12,668 nt of DNA from Treponema sp. UBA3819 (GTDB taxonomy: Bacteria; Spirochaetota; Spirochaetia; Treponematales; Treponemataceae), in contig DFDV01000013.1 of NCBI GenBank assembly GCA_002369025.1, positions 1-12,668 of the forward strand, written 5' to 3'. Within the stretch, counting starts at the first letter, position 1. Each line of letters begins with the position of its first letter. A program made the translations under genes and the position numbers. Under the pieces are notes generated by a model. It was not told where the DNA came from, made no database searches, and saw only the letters and a program-made list of their open reading frames with translations. This document shows, one piece after another, positions 1 through 7,933 of this stretch.

Positions 1-405
1 ACTTTTTCTGCTGACGGAAAAAAATGCAAGGTTGTCTTTACTGTAAAGAAAGAAGCTGCTCAGGGCGCTAAATCTATTTCTATTGCTGGTGACTTCAATA
101 GCTGGAGCAGCACAGAAACTCCGCTTAAAAAGGCAAAAGACGGTTCTTTCTCTGTAGAGCTTGAATTGGCTACAGGTAAAGAATATCAGTTCCGCTATCT
201 GCTGGACGGCAGCCGCTGGGACAACGACTGGGAAGCAGACAAATATATTCCTGCTCCTTTCAGCAGCACTGATAACAGCGTTGTTGTTTGTGTAGTTCCC
301 AAGAAGGAAGCTCCTGCAAAGAAAGCCGCAGCAAAAGCAGAAAAAAAGCCTGCTGCTGAAAAGAAACCGGCAGCAAAAAAAGCTACCGCAAAAAAATCAA
401 AGTAA
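1..405 (+). CDS. CBM48-like glycogen-binding domain protein with Lys/Ala-rich tail (5' partial)
   Basis: The open frame enters from the left edge, so the true start is outside the window; 134 residues are visible. Residues about 10-97 look like an isoamylase N-terminal/CBM48 early-set beta-sandwich: an ISIAGDFNSW strand-turn near residue 31, then a YQFRYLLDG segment and a DNDWEADKY segment near residues 60-83. Families with this fold bind alpha-glucans such as glycogen, either as part of larger GH13 enzymes or as small stand-alone proteins. No catalytic domain is visible, but the missing N-terminus could hold more. The last 34 residues (101-134) contain 14 Lys, 12 Ala and 3 Pro in KKPAA/AKKA repeats, resembling a histone H1-like tail; this is unusual next to a carbohydrate-binding domain. 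A TTG at 166 could be mistaken for a start, but coding continues upstream without a stop. A role in glycogen binding is inferred from the fold only. Confidence 0.75.
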   Translation, partial: TFSADGKKCKVVFTVKKEAAQGAKSISIAGDFNSWSSTETPLKKAKDGSFSVELELATGKEYQFRYLLDGSRWDNDWEADKYIPAPFSSTDNSVVVCVVPKKEAPAKKAAAKAEKKPAAEKKPAAKKATAKKSK

Positions 406-426
406 ATTAACTTTTATTTGATATAG

Positions 427-457
427 AAAAACCCCTGTCAATCTGGCAGGGGTTTTT
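427..457. terminator. Bidirectional intrinsic terminator
   Basis: A CCCCTG/CAGGGG stem (432-437 with 447-452) extends inward by a G-T pair and two more pairs to a 3-base ATC loop at 441-443. It is flanked by five A (427-431) and five T (453-457). The A and T runs make it work as a Rho-independent terminator on both strands. It sits 22 bases after the CBM48 stop and 45 bases beyond the ftsK stop, so it should end both converging transcripts. Confidence 0.9.
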
Positions 458-501
458 GTTTTGTATCACATCTTAAGGGTTACATCTTAACAGCCAGGGC
501 A

Positions 502-3500
502 TCAGCTTGGCACATGGATGACTTCACGGGGTTTACTGCCGTTTGCAGGGCCGACTATACCGCGTTCTTCCATTTCTTCCACAAGGCGGGCAGCACGGTT
601 GTATCCGATTTTGAGCCTGCGCTGAATGTAACTTGCGCTTGCCTTTCCTGCCTGTACGACAATCTGCAGTGCTTCATCGTAGAGGGGATCTTCACCGTCG
701 CTGAAAAGACCAGGACCTGAGCCACCCTCTTCATCATCATCCACAAAGATTTCGTCATCGATGTATTCAGGCTCGCCGTACTGTTTTACATAGTCTACTA
801 CGGCTTCTACTTCGTTATCATTTACCAGAGTACCCTGAATACGCACGGGGAAGGGATCTGTTGCGCTTGCATAGAGCATGTCACCCTTACCCAGCAGTTT
901 TTCCGCGCCCACCTGGTCAATGATGATGCGGCTGTCCATCTTTGACGCAACCATGAAGGCAATGCGGCTTGGAATATTTGCCTTAATCAGACCGGTGATG
1001 ACATCGATTGACGGACGCTGGGTTGCCAGTACAAGGTGAATACCAACGGCGCGGCTCATGGCGGCGAGACGTGCAATTGTAGATTCCAGTTCCTTGCCGG
1101 TGGTTGCCATCAGGTCTGCAAATTCATCAATGATAACTACAATGTAAGGCAGTTTTTCTGCAGCAATCTTACGCTCTACAATACGCTTGTTGTAGCTGAC
1201 GATATCGCGAACGCCCATACCGTCCAGACAAGCGTAGCGGCGTTCCATTTCACACAGACAGTACTGGAGAGACTGGAATGCGCGTTTTGATTCCGTAATG
1301 ACCGGCGTGAGCAGGTGGGGAATATCATTGTAGAGTTTAAGCTCAACCACTTTGGGGTCAATCATAATCAGCTTTACATCCTGAGGACTGCGTTTGTAGA
1401 GGATGGAAAGAATCATGCTGTTTACACAGACAGACTTACCTGCACCAGTTGAACCTGCAATCAGGAGGTGAGGTGTCTTTGCAAGATCGAGCACCTGGGG
1501 TTCACCGGAAATATCCTTACCCAGAATGACGGGAATTGCCATTTTATTGAACTGAGGCAGGTCAAGGTCTACAATTTCCTTAAAGCTGACTACAGCGCGT
1601 TCTTTGTTTGGAACTTCAATACCAACGGCATGTTTACCCGGAATAGGAGCAACAATACGGACACTGCTTGCTGCCAGGCGCAGGGCAATATTATCCTGCA
1701 GGGCAACAATTTTGCTCAGTTTTACGCCGGGAGCAGGGAGAATTTCAAACATCGTTACAACAGGTCCCTTGCGGATTCCCGTTACTTCTGCTTCAATCTT
1801 AAACTCGCTGAGTGTTTCCTTGAGGTCAGAGGCGGCCTGTTTTGTTTCTTCATCAATCAGCCAGTATTCGCCGTTGGAATAGGTGTCCAGCAAATCAGAA
1901 GGAATCTTGTAGGGGCCGCGGATTTTCTTTTTGGGGGCTGCAGGAGCTTCTTCTACCAGCGGCTCAGGCCTTTCCAGCTTTACGACACCTTCATCGTTTT
2001 CATCAAAATCATCTTCTACCTGAACAACAGGAACTTCTGACTCATCGCTTTCCATTTCTTCCAGAGAAATGTCTTCAAAGTCGATAGAATCTGAATTGTC
2101 AAAAGGCTTACCATTGCTGTCTACAACTGGTGGCGCGAGGGGGTCTACATTTTCGTTCTCTTCGACTTCATCTTCTGCTTCTGCTGAAATCTGGTCAGGC
2201 TGTGCGCTGTCTGCCAGCACGGGAACGGAAATTTCATCTTCATCGTCAAAAACCGGGTCGCTTGCGGCATCATCGTCCATTTCTGCAAAAATGGCATCAA
2301 GACCTTCTTTTTCAGGCTCCTGAACTTCCTGATTGGGGGAATCTTCTTCTGCGTCTTCAGCGTCTTCCATCAGGTCGTCTTCCAGAAAAGCATCTTCGTC
2401 AAGATCGTCTTCAAGAAGTTCATCATCTGCGAGATTTTCATCATCCGCTTCTGCTTCCAGCTGGTCGGCAAGGCGATGAGCTTCTGCACTCTGAGCCATT
2501 AAATCGTATTCATCGGGTTCAAAAGAAGTATCTGCTTCTTCATCAAAAGTATCACCGAATGCAGACATAATGTCTTCATCAGATTCTTCGTCTTCAGGCG
2601 GGACTTCTTCATCAAGCGGTTCCACATCATCAACACTTTCATCCGGCGGAACTACCATGTCGCGGTAAGAATCTTCTTCGGGATTAAATGAGTCGAGTTC
2701 CAGAAGTTCAGTTGCTTCTTCTTCCGGCTCCGGGAAAAATGCGTCTTCATTGTATTCCGGTGCGGGGCCACGATTTTCGGGAATGTAGGGCACTGGTTCG
2801 TGGAAGGATTCACTTTCGTCAGATTTGTCTTCTGCTTCCGGGATGTCATTTTCTGACTGAGCCAGAGCTTCTTCCACAGTCATATCCTGATCAATTGCGT
2901 CTTCTACAGCAGGTTCTTCGTCAGCAACATCTTCTGTAAGTTCCTGAGCCGGTTCTTCATCTGCCGCATCAAAGACATGCATAAAGGGATTGTCTTCGCC
3001 TGAATTCAGTTTGGAAATGTCTTTTTCTGTCGGCTCTGAATCTTCTGCTTCAACTTCATCTTCAACTTCATCTTCCGGGGGAAGTGAGTCTTCATCATAG
3101 ATTTCTTCGCTTTCGATGTACTCGCCGTCTTTCAGTTCGACTTCTTCATTTTCATCGTATTCTTTTTTTGCCAGAGGGACTGCAAGGGGAACAGCATGAA
3201 CTTCTTCATCGTCATCTGAGTCATCCGCATCTTCTGCCTCTTCCGCTTCTTCGCTGAGCATAACGCGGTCATCTTCGGCAATGTCTTCAATTTCATCGTC
3301 GTCATCTTCCTGTTCAGACGGAGAACCCAGCATATTCTGCAGAGTGTCTCCCAGCATGGCCAGCAGGGCATATTCGATGGCAACAATCACCAGACCAATC
3401 AGCAGTGCGGTAGAAAGTTTTATTCCCAGAACAGCATCTGCGTTGTTTGCAATGATAATGCGAGCGATGTGTTCCAAAGCATCCAATGTAAAGAAGGGAA

Positions 3501-3771
3501 TGACAGAACCCAAAAGCAGAACTCCACGCTTAATGCCCCAGTTTTCGGTAAAGCACTGAGAGGCAGCCACAATCAGGAAAAGGGGAATGAGTGCGGAGCA
3601 CAAGCCGTAAACGCCCGTAAGCATTTTTCCTGCGCGGAATAAAAAGGTCTCTGCAACGGGATTTGCCTTGCCAAAGTCAAACAAGACCAGAAGAAGTGAG
3701 ATAGAAAATAATGCCGCAAGGATAATCAGACCGATTCCCGCAGCAAGCGAAGCTTTACTAGAGTTTTTCAT
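502..3771 (-). CDS. ftsK: DNA translocase FtsK (FtsK/SpoIIIE family)
   Basis: A 1089-residue hexameric double-stranded DNA pump. At the septum this family moves chromosome ends apart and activates Xer recombination at dif. The N-terminus has four hydrophobic membrane segments (about 7-31, 43-72, 83-107, 117-140). A roughly 450-residue linker (about 155-605) follows that is extremely rich in Asp and Glu. The motor begins near the KKKIRGPYKIP segment (about 612). Walker A GSTGAGKS is at 773-780, and the Walker B run ends in the Asp-Glu pair 882-883. The last 65 residues or so form the winged-helix gamma domain (YIQRRLKIGYNRAARLVEEM), which reads orienting DNA sequences and contacts XerD in better-studied species. 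The ATG at 3771 is chosen because a GGGAG ribosome site lies 6 bases upstream. An in-frame TTG at 3783 overlaps that region and is less likely. Nothing is truncated; total length is above that of many FtsKs because of the linker. Confidence 0.97.
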   Translation of the reverse strand: MKNSSKASLAAGIGLIILAALFSISLLLVLFDFGKANPVAETFLFRAGKMLTGVYGLCSALIPLFLIVAASQCFTENWGIKRGVLLLGSVIPFFTLDALEHIARIIIANNADAVLGIKLSTALLIGLVIVAIEYALLAMLGDTLQNMLGSPSEQEDDDDEIEDIAEDDRVMLSEEAEEAEDADDSDDDEEVHAVPLAVPLAKKEYDENEEVELKDGEYIESEEIYDEDSLPPEDEVEDEVEAEDSEPTEKDISKLNSGEDNPFMHVFDAADEEPAQELTEDVADEEPAVEDAIDQDMTVEEALAQSENDIPEAEDKSDESESFHEPVPYIPENRGPAPEYNEDAFFPEPEEEATELLELDSFNPEEDSYRDMVVPPDESVDDVEPLDEEVPPEDEESDEDIMSAFGDTFDEEADTSFEPDEYDLMAQSAEAHRLADQLEAEADDENLADDELLEDDLDEDAFLEDDLMEDAEDAEEDSPNQEVQEPEKEGLDAIFAEMDDDAASDPVFDDEDEISVPVLADSAQPDQISAEAEDEVEENENVDPLAPPVVDSNGKPFDNSDSIDFEDISLEEMESDESEVPVVQVEDDFDENDEGVVKLERPEPLVEEAPAAPKKKIRGPYKIPSDLLDTYSNGEYWLIDEETKQAASDLKETLSEFKIEAEVTGIRKGPVVTMFEILPAPGVKLSKIVALQDNIALRLAASSVRIVAPIPGKHAVGIEVPNKERAVVSFKEIVDLDLPQFNKMAIPVILGKDISGEPQVLDLAKTPHLLIAGSTGAGKSVCVNSMILSILYKRSPQDVKLIMIDPKVVELKLYNDIPHLLTPVITESKRAFQSLQYCLCEMERRYACLDGMGVRDIVSYNKRIVERKIAAEKLPYIVVIIDEFADLMATTGKELESTIARLAAMSRAVGIHLVLATQRPSIDVITGLIKANIPSRIAFMVASKMDSRIIIDQVGAEKLLGKGDMLYASATDPFPVRIQGTLVNDNEVEAVVDYVKQYGEPEYIDDEIFVDDDEEGGSGPGLFSDGEDPLYDEALQIVVQAGKASASYIQRRLKIGYNRAARLVEEMEERGIVGPANGSKPREVIHVPS

Positions 3772-3875
3772 TAAATCTCCCAAATTTTAAGAAATCTCTT
3801 TCTGTCTCTTTATTATCGGATTTCCAAAAATTTTATTTAGAAGAAAAGCACAGGCAGAATACTTTTTGGCAAGCC

Positions 3876-3904
3876 TTGCATAGGGGCATTTTGTTCTATA
3901 TACT
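3876..3904 (+). promoter_or_regulatory. Sigma70-type promoter for the FMN enzyme gene
   Basis: A TTGCAT -35 (3876-3881) and a TATACT -10 (3899-3904) are separated by exactly 17 bases, predicting a transcript start near 3911 and a leader of about 35 bases. It lies in the 173-base divergent region between ftsK and the FMN enzyme gene. Its presence argues against a start codon as far upstream as the TTG at 3876. No equally clear promoter for ftsK was found on the other strand of this region. Confidence 0.6.
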
Positions 3905-3944
3905 AAAGTATCTTTTTTTTGGTGGGAAAATCTTGGAAAACAAC

Positions 3945-4850
3945 ATGCCTGCATTTAAGTGCCATTTTTGCCCGGTCTGCGATGGAAATGGCTGTACGGG
4001 AGAAATGCCCGGTATGGGTGGCGTGTACAACAATGGAAATTTCATTGCAAACTGTCAGGGCTGGGCTGAATGTCGTAAAGCTGACCCCTCACTGCTTTCC
4101 CGCTTTCTGGATAACAATTCTTTTGAACCAAAAATCCGTCTTGCACCTATGACCGGAGCCGTGGAAAATATCGGCTTTGAAGATGAACAGTCATATTACT
4201 ACACCATGCTTTTTTCTGCCTACAAGGCGGGTCTGGGACTCTGTATTGGTGATGGTACACCGGATTTAAAACTGCAGGCTGGAATTGGCGCGGTAAAATG
4301 GATTCAAAAGCAGGATGAAAAAGTAAAGGCTTCTGTTTTCATAAAACCCTACGACAATGAGCGCATTTTAGAACGCATTTCATGGGCGGACAGCGTAGCA
4401 GATTCCATTGGCATAGACATTGATTCCTACAATATTGTTACCATGCGCAATCTGGTAAAACTGGAAAAAAAGACAGTAAGCCAGCTGCTTGAAATAAAAA
4501 AAGCCCTGCATGTTCCCTTTATCATCAAAGGTGTTTTTACTGAAGATGATATTGCCCTTGTAAAAGAAGTCCGCCCGGATGTAGTCTATATTTCAAACCA
4601 TGGCGGACGCATAGAGACACGGACGGGTAGTACCGCCGAATTTTTACAAAGCCATGCAAAGGAACTGCGCAACTACTGCGCTTCACTCTGGGTAGACGGC
4701 GGCATTCGTACGGCTGAAGATGTAGCCACCGCAATAGCTCTTGGTGCAGAAGAAGTGGCTGTTGGCCGCCCTATGGCTACGGCTTTGTGCAGCGGCGGTA
4801 CACAGGCAGTATGCGACTGCGCCCAGGCTCTGCGCACTTTACAGGCTTAG
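3945..4850 (+). CDS. FMN-dependent alpha-hydroxy-acid dehydrogenase/oxidase family protein, cysteine-motif type
   Basis: A 301-residue TIM-barrel flavoprotein of the lactate oxidase/glycolate oxidase family, which oxidises 2-hydroxy acids to 2-oxo acids with FMN. Visible family signatures are APMTG at 67-71, the FIIKGV strand with Lys195 (flavin contact), SNHGGR at 217-222 with His219 in the position of the catalytic base, and the WVDGGIRTAEDV phosphate-binding region at 249-260, followed by GRP at 274-276. The N-terminus carries C6-x2-C9-x2-C12-x4-C17 followed by PGMGG. I recall similar motifs in short clostridial homologues; they suggest a metal or Fe-S site. At about 300 residues it is shorter than classical 350-400-residue members. 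Substrate cannot be read from sequence. The ATG at 3945 is favoured; a TTG at 3933, 7 bases after GGTGG, would add four residues and is a real alternative. The gene ends one base before the stop of the convergent exporter gene. Confidence 0.85.
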   Translation: MPAFKCHFCPVCDGNGCTGEMPGMGGVYNNGNFIANCQGWAECRKADPSLLSRFLDNNSFEPKIRLAPMTGAVENIGFEDEQSYYYTMLFSAYKAGLGLCIGDGTPDLKLQAGIGAVKWIQKQDEKVKASVFIKPYDNERILERISWADSVADSIGIDIDSYNIVTMRNLVKLEKKTVSQLLEIKKALHVPFIIKGVFTEDDIALVKEVRPDVVYISNHGGRIETRTGSTAEFLQSHAKELRNYCASLWVDGGIRTAEDVATAIALGAEEVAVGRPMATALCSGGTQAVCDCAQALRTLQA

Positions 4851-4851
4851 C

Positions 4852-7239
4852 TTACTTTTTTGCCGTCATTCCAAATGCACACAGACAGGCAGTGGTCAGA
4901 CCGCTGAAAACAGCTACTCCGATAGTATGAACCGGTGCAAAATCTATGAGTGCCAGTGCCCCAAAGGAAAGGGCTGTGGTGGCAAAAGAAATGAGAATGG
5001 CAAGGTTGTTCAGTTTTTCTGCTGATTTTTCGCCTTCAATCGCATAGATGATATAATCCAGTCCCAGTCCAAATGTAAGAACCAGACCCGTTACGCTAAA
5101 AAATCCCAGGGAAATGTGAAGGGCTGTCAGCACAGAAAGAGTGACCAGCACTACCAGCAGGGGAATGGAGGCGATACGGGCTACTGTTTTTGGCGGATAA
5201 CAGAAAAACAAAATCACAAGAACCAGAAGGAATGCAGCCGCCAAGAGTTTGAGCATGGTTGCAGTGAGGCTGTTGAGTTCAGAGGCGATGTCGGCACTTT
5301 TGTTTACAAAATGGACGGAAGGAAAGTCCTCTGTCAGGGAGCGGAAATAGTCTGCATCCTGGGCGTGCAGGGGTAGTATGCAGGAATAGTATCTGCCCTT
5401 GATTTCTCCCAGCCAGAGATTTCTGGTGACGCCTGAAAGAATGTCGGGAATTCTTGCTTCCGGGCTGACAGAGACATTTTTTGCCTGCTGATATTCTGCC
5501 GCGTATTGTTCAGACAAGGTTTTTTCGTCACTTACATTTTGGGCAAAACCCAGGGCGGAATATTGTTCTCCTGCCAGTGCAAGCAGAAAAGATGCCGCAT
5601 CATAACTCTGAGCCTGGGTCTTTTTCGAAGGAATAAAGGCGCTTGTAGAAAGAAATGACCCCAGTTTGCCTTCTTTCTGAGCTTGCGCAAGTTTTTGAGA
5701 AAAGGCTTCTTCGGTCTGCAAAAGGGATTCCGCGCTTTCTCCTTCTGCAAGAAAATACCAGCCGGCAGAACCGTAATCAAGCACCTGATTTACAATTTTT
5801 TCGCTTTCAAAAAGGCGCGGACTCATGCTGTACATGTCCCGGAGATTGTTGTCGATGGTGAGCGGCTTGCGGCTGATAAAAAGAATGAAAAGCGAAAAGA
5901 CTGCAAGCAGCAGGGGCAGAGGACGGACAATTTTGTGCCAGGGAAAGCGGGTTGCTTTTTCCTCTTTTGGCAGGGCTCTTTTTGCGGGCAGGGGAAGAAG
6001 GGGGTAGAGGCAGATGACTCCCAGAAAAGCGCTCATGAGTCCGGTAAAAAGAAAGACGGATACCTGTTTGAGGAAGGGAAAGGGTGCCAGAAAGAGGGCG
6101 GCAAAACATATTTCCGTAGAGGCAAAACTGATTCCGATTCCCCTTAAAATTTTCCGGCGGATGGCGGTACCGTCAGAAAGGGAAGAATCGTTTTTCCAGT
6201 GGACAAAATAATGAATTGAATAGTCTACGCAGGTGCCGATGAGCGTGGTTCCAAAGACAAAGGTGAGCACATGAATCTGCCCGAAAACCAGCAGTACCGA
6301 GGCAAGGGCAAGGCCGCAGGAAAGGGCAACCGCTCCCGCAGAAATAAGTGCCGGCACTAGCGAGCGGAAAACATACAGAAAAAGCAGGATGACTAAGAGC
6401 ATGCCGATTGTGGAGATGACGGAAACCTGCCTTTGTGCTGAAGAAGAACTTTCGTAACTGTGGAAAGGCACTCCGCTAAAGGCAAACTGTACTCCGCTAT
6501 TTTCCTCAGCGGCAGTCTTACGGGAAATTTCTTCACAGCGGGAATAAATGTCCCTGACGGCAGATTTTTTTCCGGTAAGGGAGATTGCGTCGGGGGACAG
6601 CCTGCCGCGCAGCATGACATACCAGAATCCGTCTTTTTGGGCGGCAAGCACATCGTCTTTTACGCTCATGGAAGCGCCTGTAGTGGCCGCAGACAGAAAA
6701 CGCTGCAGGATGCCGCCGGTCAGGTCAAAGGGGTCTGTTTCCAGGCCGGAAAAATCTGTAAAGGAAAAGGCAGAATAAATGCGGCTGAGGGCATCCTGGG
6801 CCACTTCTTCCGCGCCGCCATTTTGTAGCAGGGAGACCGTATCCCTGTCCAAAAGTGAAAAACGGTGTTCATGCAAAAAATCTTTGAGCTGGCGGGTGGC
6901 GGAGGAGTCTACATATAGCGTGATGTCTTCAAAAAAAGATTCCTGCGGATTTTTCCCCTTGTAGCAGGCATACAAATCTTCGGCCGCTCCTTTTGCAAGA
7001 GAAAAATCCGGGGCGTATGCGAGAATAGTGACGCTGCGGCTTGTAAGGGCGGCAAGTTCTGCATCTGCCTGGGCTGCGGATTTTAGCGAATGGGATGGCG
7101 GCAGAATGTCAAAAAGACTGGTATTAAAATGCAGGCGGCGGCCAAAAGCCAGGGAAAACCCCAGAGCCAGCAGCAGGCCGGCGTGAAAAATCACCCACAA
7201 AAGGGGGAGTCTATTGCTTTTCAAAAAATGCTTTTTCAT
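4852..7239 (-). CDS. MMPL/RND superfamily exporter (COG4258-like predicted exporter)
   Basis: A 795-residue inner-membrane protein with the duplicated RND layout. One membrane segment (about 12-33) is followed by a periplasmic domain (about 36-268) and a five-helix block (about 271-415). A second anchor helix (about 438-456), a second periplasmic domain (about 458-655) and a final five-helix block (about 660-790) follow. Each half has a GxxxDY-type motif in the expected proton-relay helix: GTCVDYSIHYF with Asp339 and GLGLDYIIYAIE with Asp728. MMPL-type proteins use proton motive force to move lipids or hydrophobic products. The start ATG lies 29 bases inside the end of the LolA-like gene, so translation is probably coupled and the two products likely cooperate. 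In aryl-polyene-type clusters such an exporter sits beside a LolA-like carrier. The cargo here is unknown; a lipid or acyl product bound for the outer membrane is inferred. Confidence 0.88.
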   Translation of the reverse strand: MKKHFLKSNRLPLLWVIFHAGLLLALGFSLAFGRRLHFNTSLFDILPPSHSLKSAAQADAELAALTSRSVTILAYAPDFSLAKGAAEDLYACYKGKNPQESFFEDITLYVDSSATRQLKDFLHEHRFSLLDRDTVSLLQNGGAEEVAQDALSRIYSAFSFTDFSGLETDPFDLTGGILQRFLSAATTGASMSVKDDVLAAQKDGFWYVMLRGRLSPDAISLTGKKSAVRDIYSRCEEISRKTAAEENSGVQFAFSGVPFHSYESSSSAQRQVSVISTIGMLLVILLFLYVFRSLVPALISAGAVALSCGLALASVLLVFGQIHVLTFVFGTTLIGTCVDYSIHYFVHWKNDSSLSDGTAIRRKILRGIGISFASTEICFAALFLAPFPFLKQVSVFLFTGLMSAFLGVICLYPLLPLPAKRALPKEEKATRFPWHKIVRPLPLLLAVFSLFILFISRKPLTIDNNLRDMYSMSPRLFESEKIVNQVLDYGSAGWYFLAEGESAESLLQTEEAFSQKLAQAQKEGKLGSFLSTSAFIPSKKTQAQSYDAASFLLALAGEQYSALGFAQNVSDEKTLSEQYAAEYQQAKNVSVSPEARIPDILSGVTRNLWLGEIKGRYYSCILPLHAQDADYFRSLTEDFPSVHFVNKSADIASELNSLTATMLKLLAAAFLLVLVILFFCYPPKTVARIASIPLLVVLVTLSVLTALHISLGFFSVTGLVLTFGLGLDYIIYAIEGEKSAEKLNNLAILISFATTALSFGALALIDFAPVHTIGVAVFSGLTTACLCAFGMTAKK

Positions 7240-7852
7240 TGTCTGTCAGTGTAGCCGGAAAGCTAAGGTTTGCAAATTCGTAGCGGATAAAATCGCCGTT
7301 TTTTTCATGCATGGTCACAGAGGTCAGAGCTTCTCCGCCCTGCAGCAAAAAGCGGTCTGCAATTGTGCGTATGCTTTTTTCTCTGGGGATAAGTCCTACA
7401 GACCAGGCTTTTTCACTGCCTTCAAAAAAGATGTCAAAATTCTTTTCGCTTAATTCTTCTCCGCCCTGAAAAACGGAACCGATGACTTTTGCAAAAGATT
7501 CAAAAGTGGCATTGCCCTCTGCCTGCAGTACAGATTTTTTTCCGCTGGAAGAAATCTGCACCACCGAGGAAGCACTTACAATCATCGTGGAGGGGAAAGG
7601 CTTTTTTGTCTGCCACATGATGCCGTCTTCCCTGGAAATTATGCAGCTGCCGGAAGATGACAGTTCACGCTTTAGTTTGCTGATGAATTTTGTCTGGGTA
7701 AAATCACCCTTCTGCACCTTATGGGATGCAATCGACTGGCTTATTTTTTGGAAGACACTTTTGCTTTCATCTGTAAGGGGGTGGTCAAATATGTCTCCAA
7801 AGGTTAATGCGGTTACACAGAATAAAATGGCGGCAAAAATCGGTTTTTTCAT
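7211..7852 (-). CDS. LolA-like outer-membrane lipoprotein carrier family protein
   Basis: A 213-residue probably secreted protein. Residues 1-19 form a signal peptide: two Lys, then a hydrophobic core ending ALTFG. The mature part has the LolA/LolB half-barrel pattern: an early GDFTQTKFISKLKRELSSSG segment (49-68), then a GIMWQTKKPFP strand (77-87), with later alternating beta strands (about 108-200). LolA carries lipid-modified proteins across the periplasm. LolA paralogues paired with MMPL exporters are known in aryl-polyene/flexirubin-type clusters, where they are thought to move a polyene lipid. The genetic overlap with the exporter gene supports that kind of role over a housekeeping one. 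The ATG at 7852 precedes the signal peptide directly. A TTG at 7867 would add five residues and is disfavoured. No clear Shine-Dalgarno sequence precedes the ATG. Confidence 0.8.
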   Translation of the reverse strand: MKKPIFAAILFCVTALTFGDIFDHPLTDESKSVFQKISQSIASHKVQKGDFTQTKFISKLKRELSSSGSCIISREDGIMWQTKKPFPSTMIVSASSVVQISSSGKKSVLQAEGNATFESFAKVIGSVFQGGEELSEKNFDIFFEGSEKAWSVGLIPREKSIRTIADRFLLQGGEALTSVTMHEKNGDFIRYEFANLSFPATLTDNEKAFFEKQ

Positions 7853-7914
7853 CGTTATATAAAACAATTCTAATGAATGAAGGTAAAAAAGAAAAGAGTA
7901 GAAAAAAGAGAGAC

Positions 7915-7920
7915 ATTATA
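7915..7920 (-). promoter_or_regulatory. Possible -10 element for the LolA-like/MMPL operon
   Basis: On the minus strand these six bases read TATAAT, 62 bases upstream of the LolA-like ATG, in the 81-base gap between two divergent genes. No convincing -35 is found 15-19 bases further upstream, so this is only a candidate. The same AT-rich patch must also hold the promoter of the diguanylate cyclase gene on the plus strand, with TATAGT (7917-7922) and TATATT (7922-7927) as possible -10 elements. Confidence 0.35.
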
Positions 7921-7933
7921 GTATATTAGTGTT

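Noticed and set aside
1468..2040. A 190-codon open frame on the plus strand
   Set aside because: It lies wholly antisense to the conserved motor and linker of ftsK and encodes no recognisable domain; it is a frame shadow.
2069..2570. Several overlapping plus-strand open frames rich in Ser or Leu/Arg
   Set aside because: They are the complements of Asp/Glu codon runs in the ftsK linker; low complexity keeps the frames open.
3060..3100. Short direct repeats of TTCATCTTCAAC type
   Set aside because: They are codon repeats of the acidic ftsK linker and not a separate repeat element.
3876..3944. N-terminal extension of the FMN enzyme from a TTG at 3876
   Set aside because: That TTG is the -35 of the best promoter in the gap, so the extension would start upstream of the transcript start.
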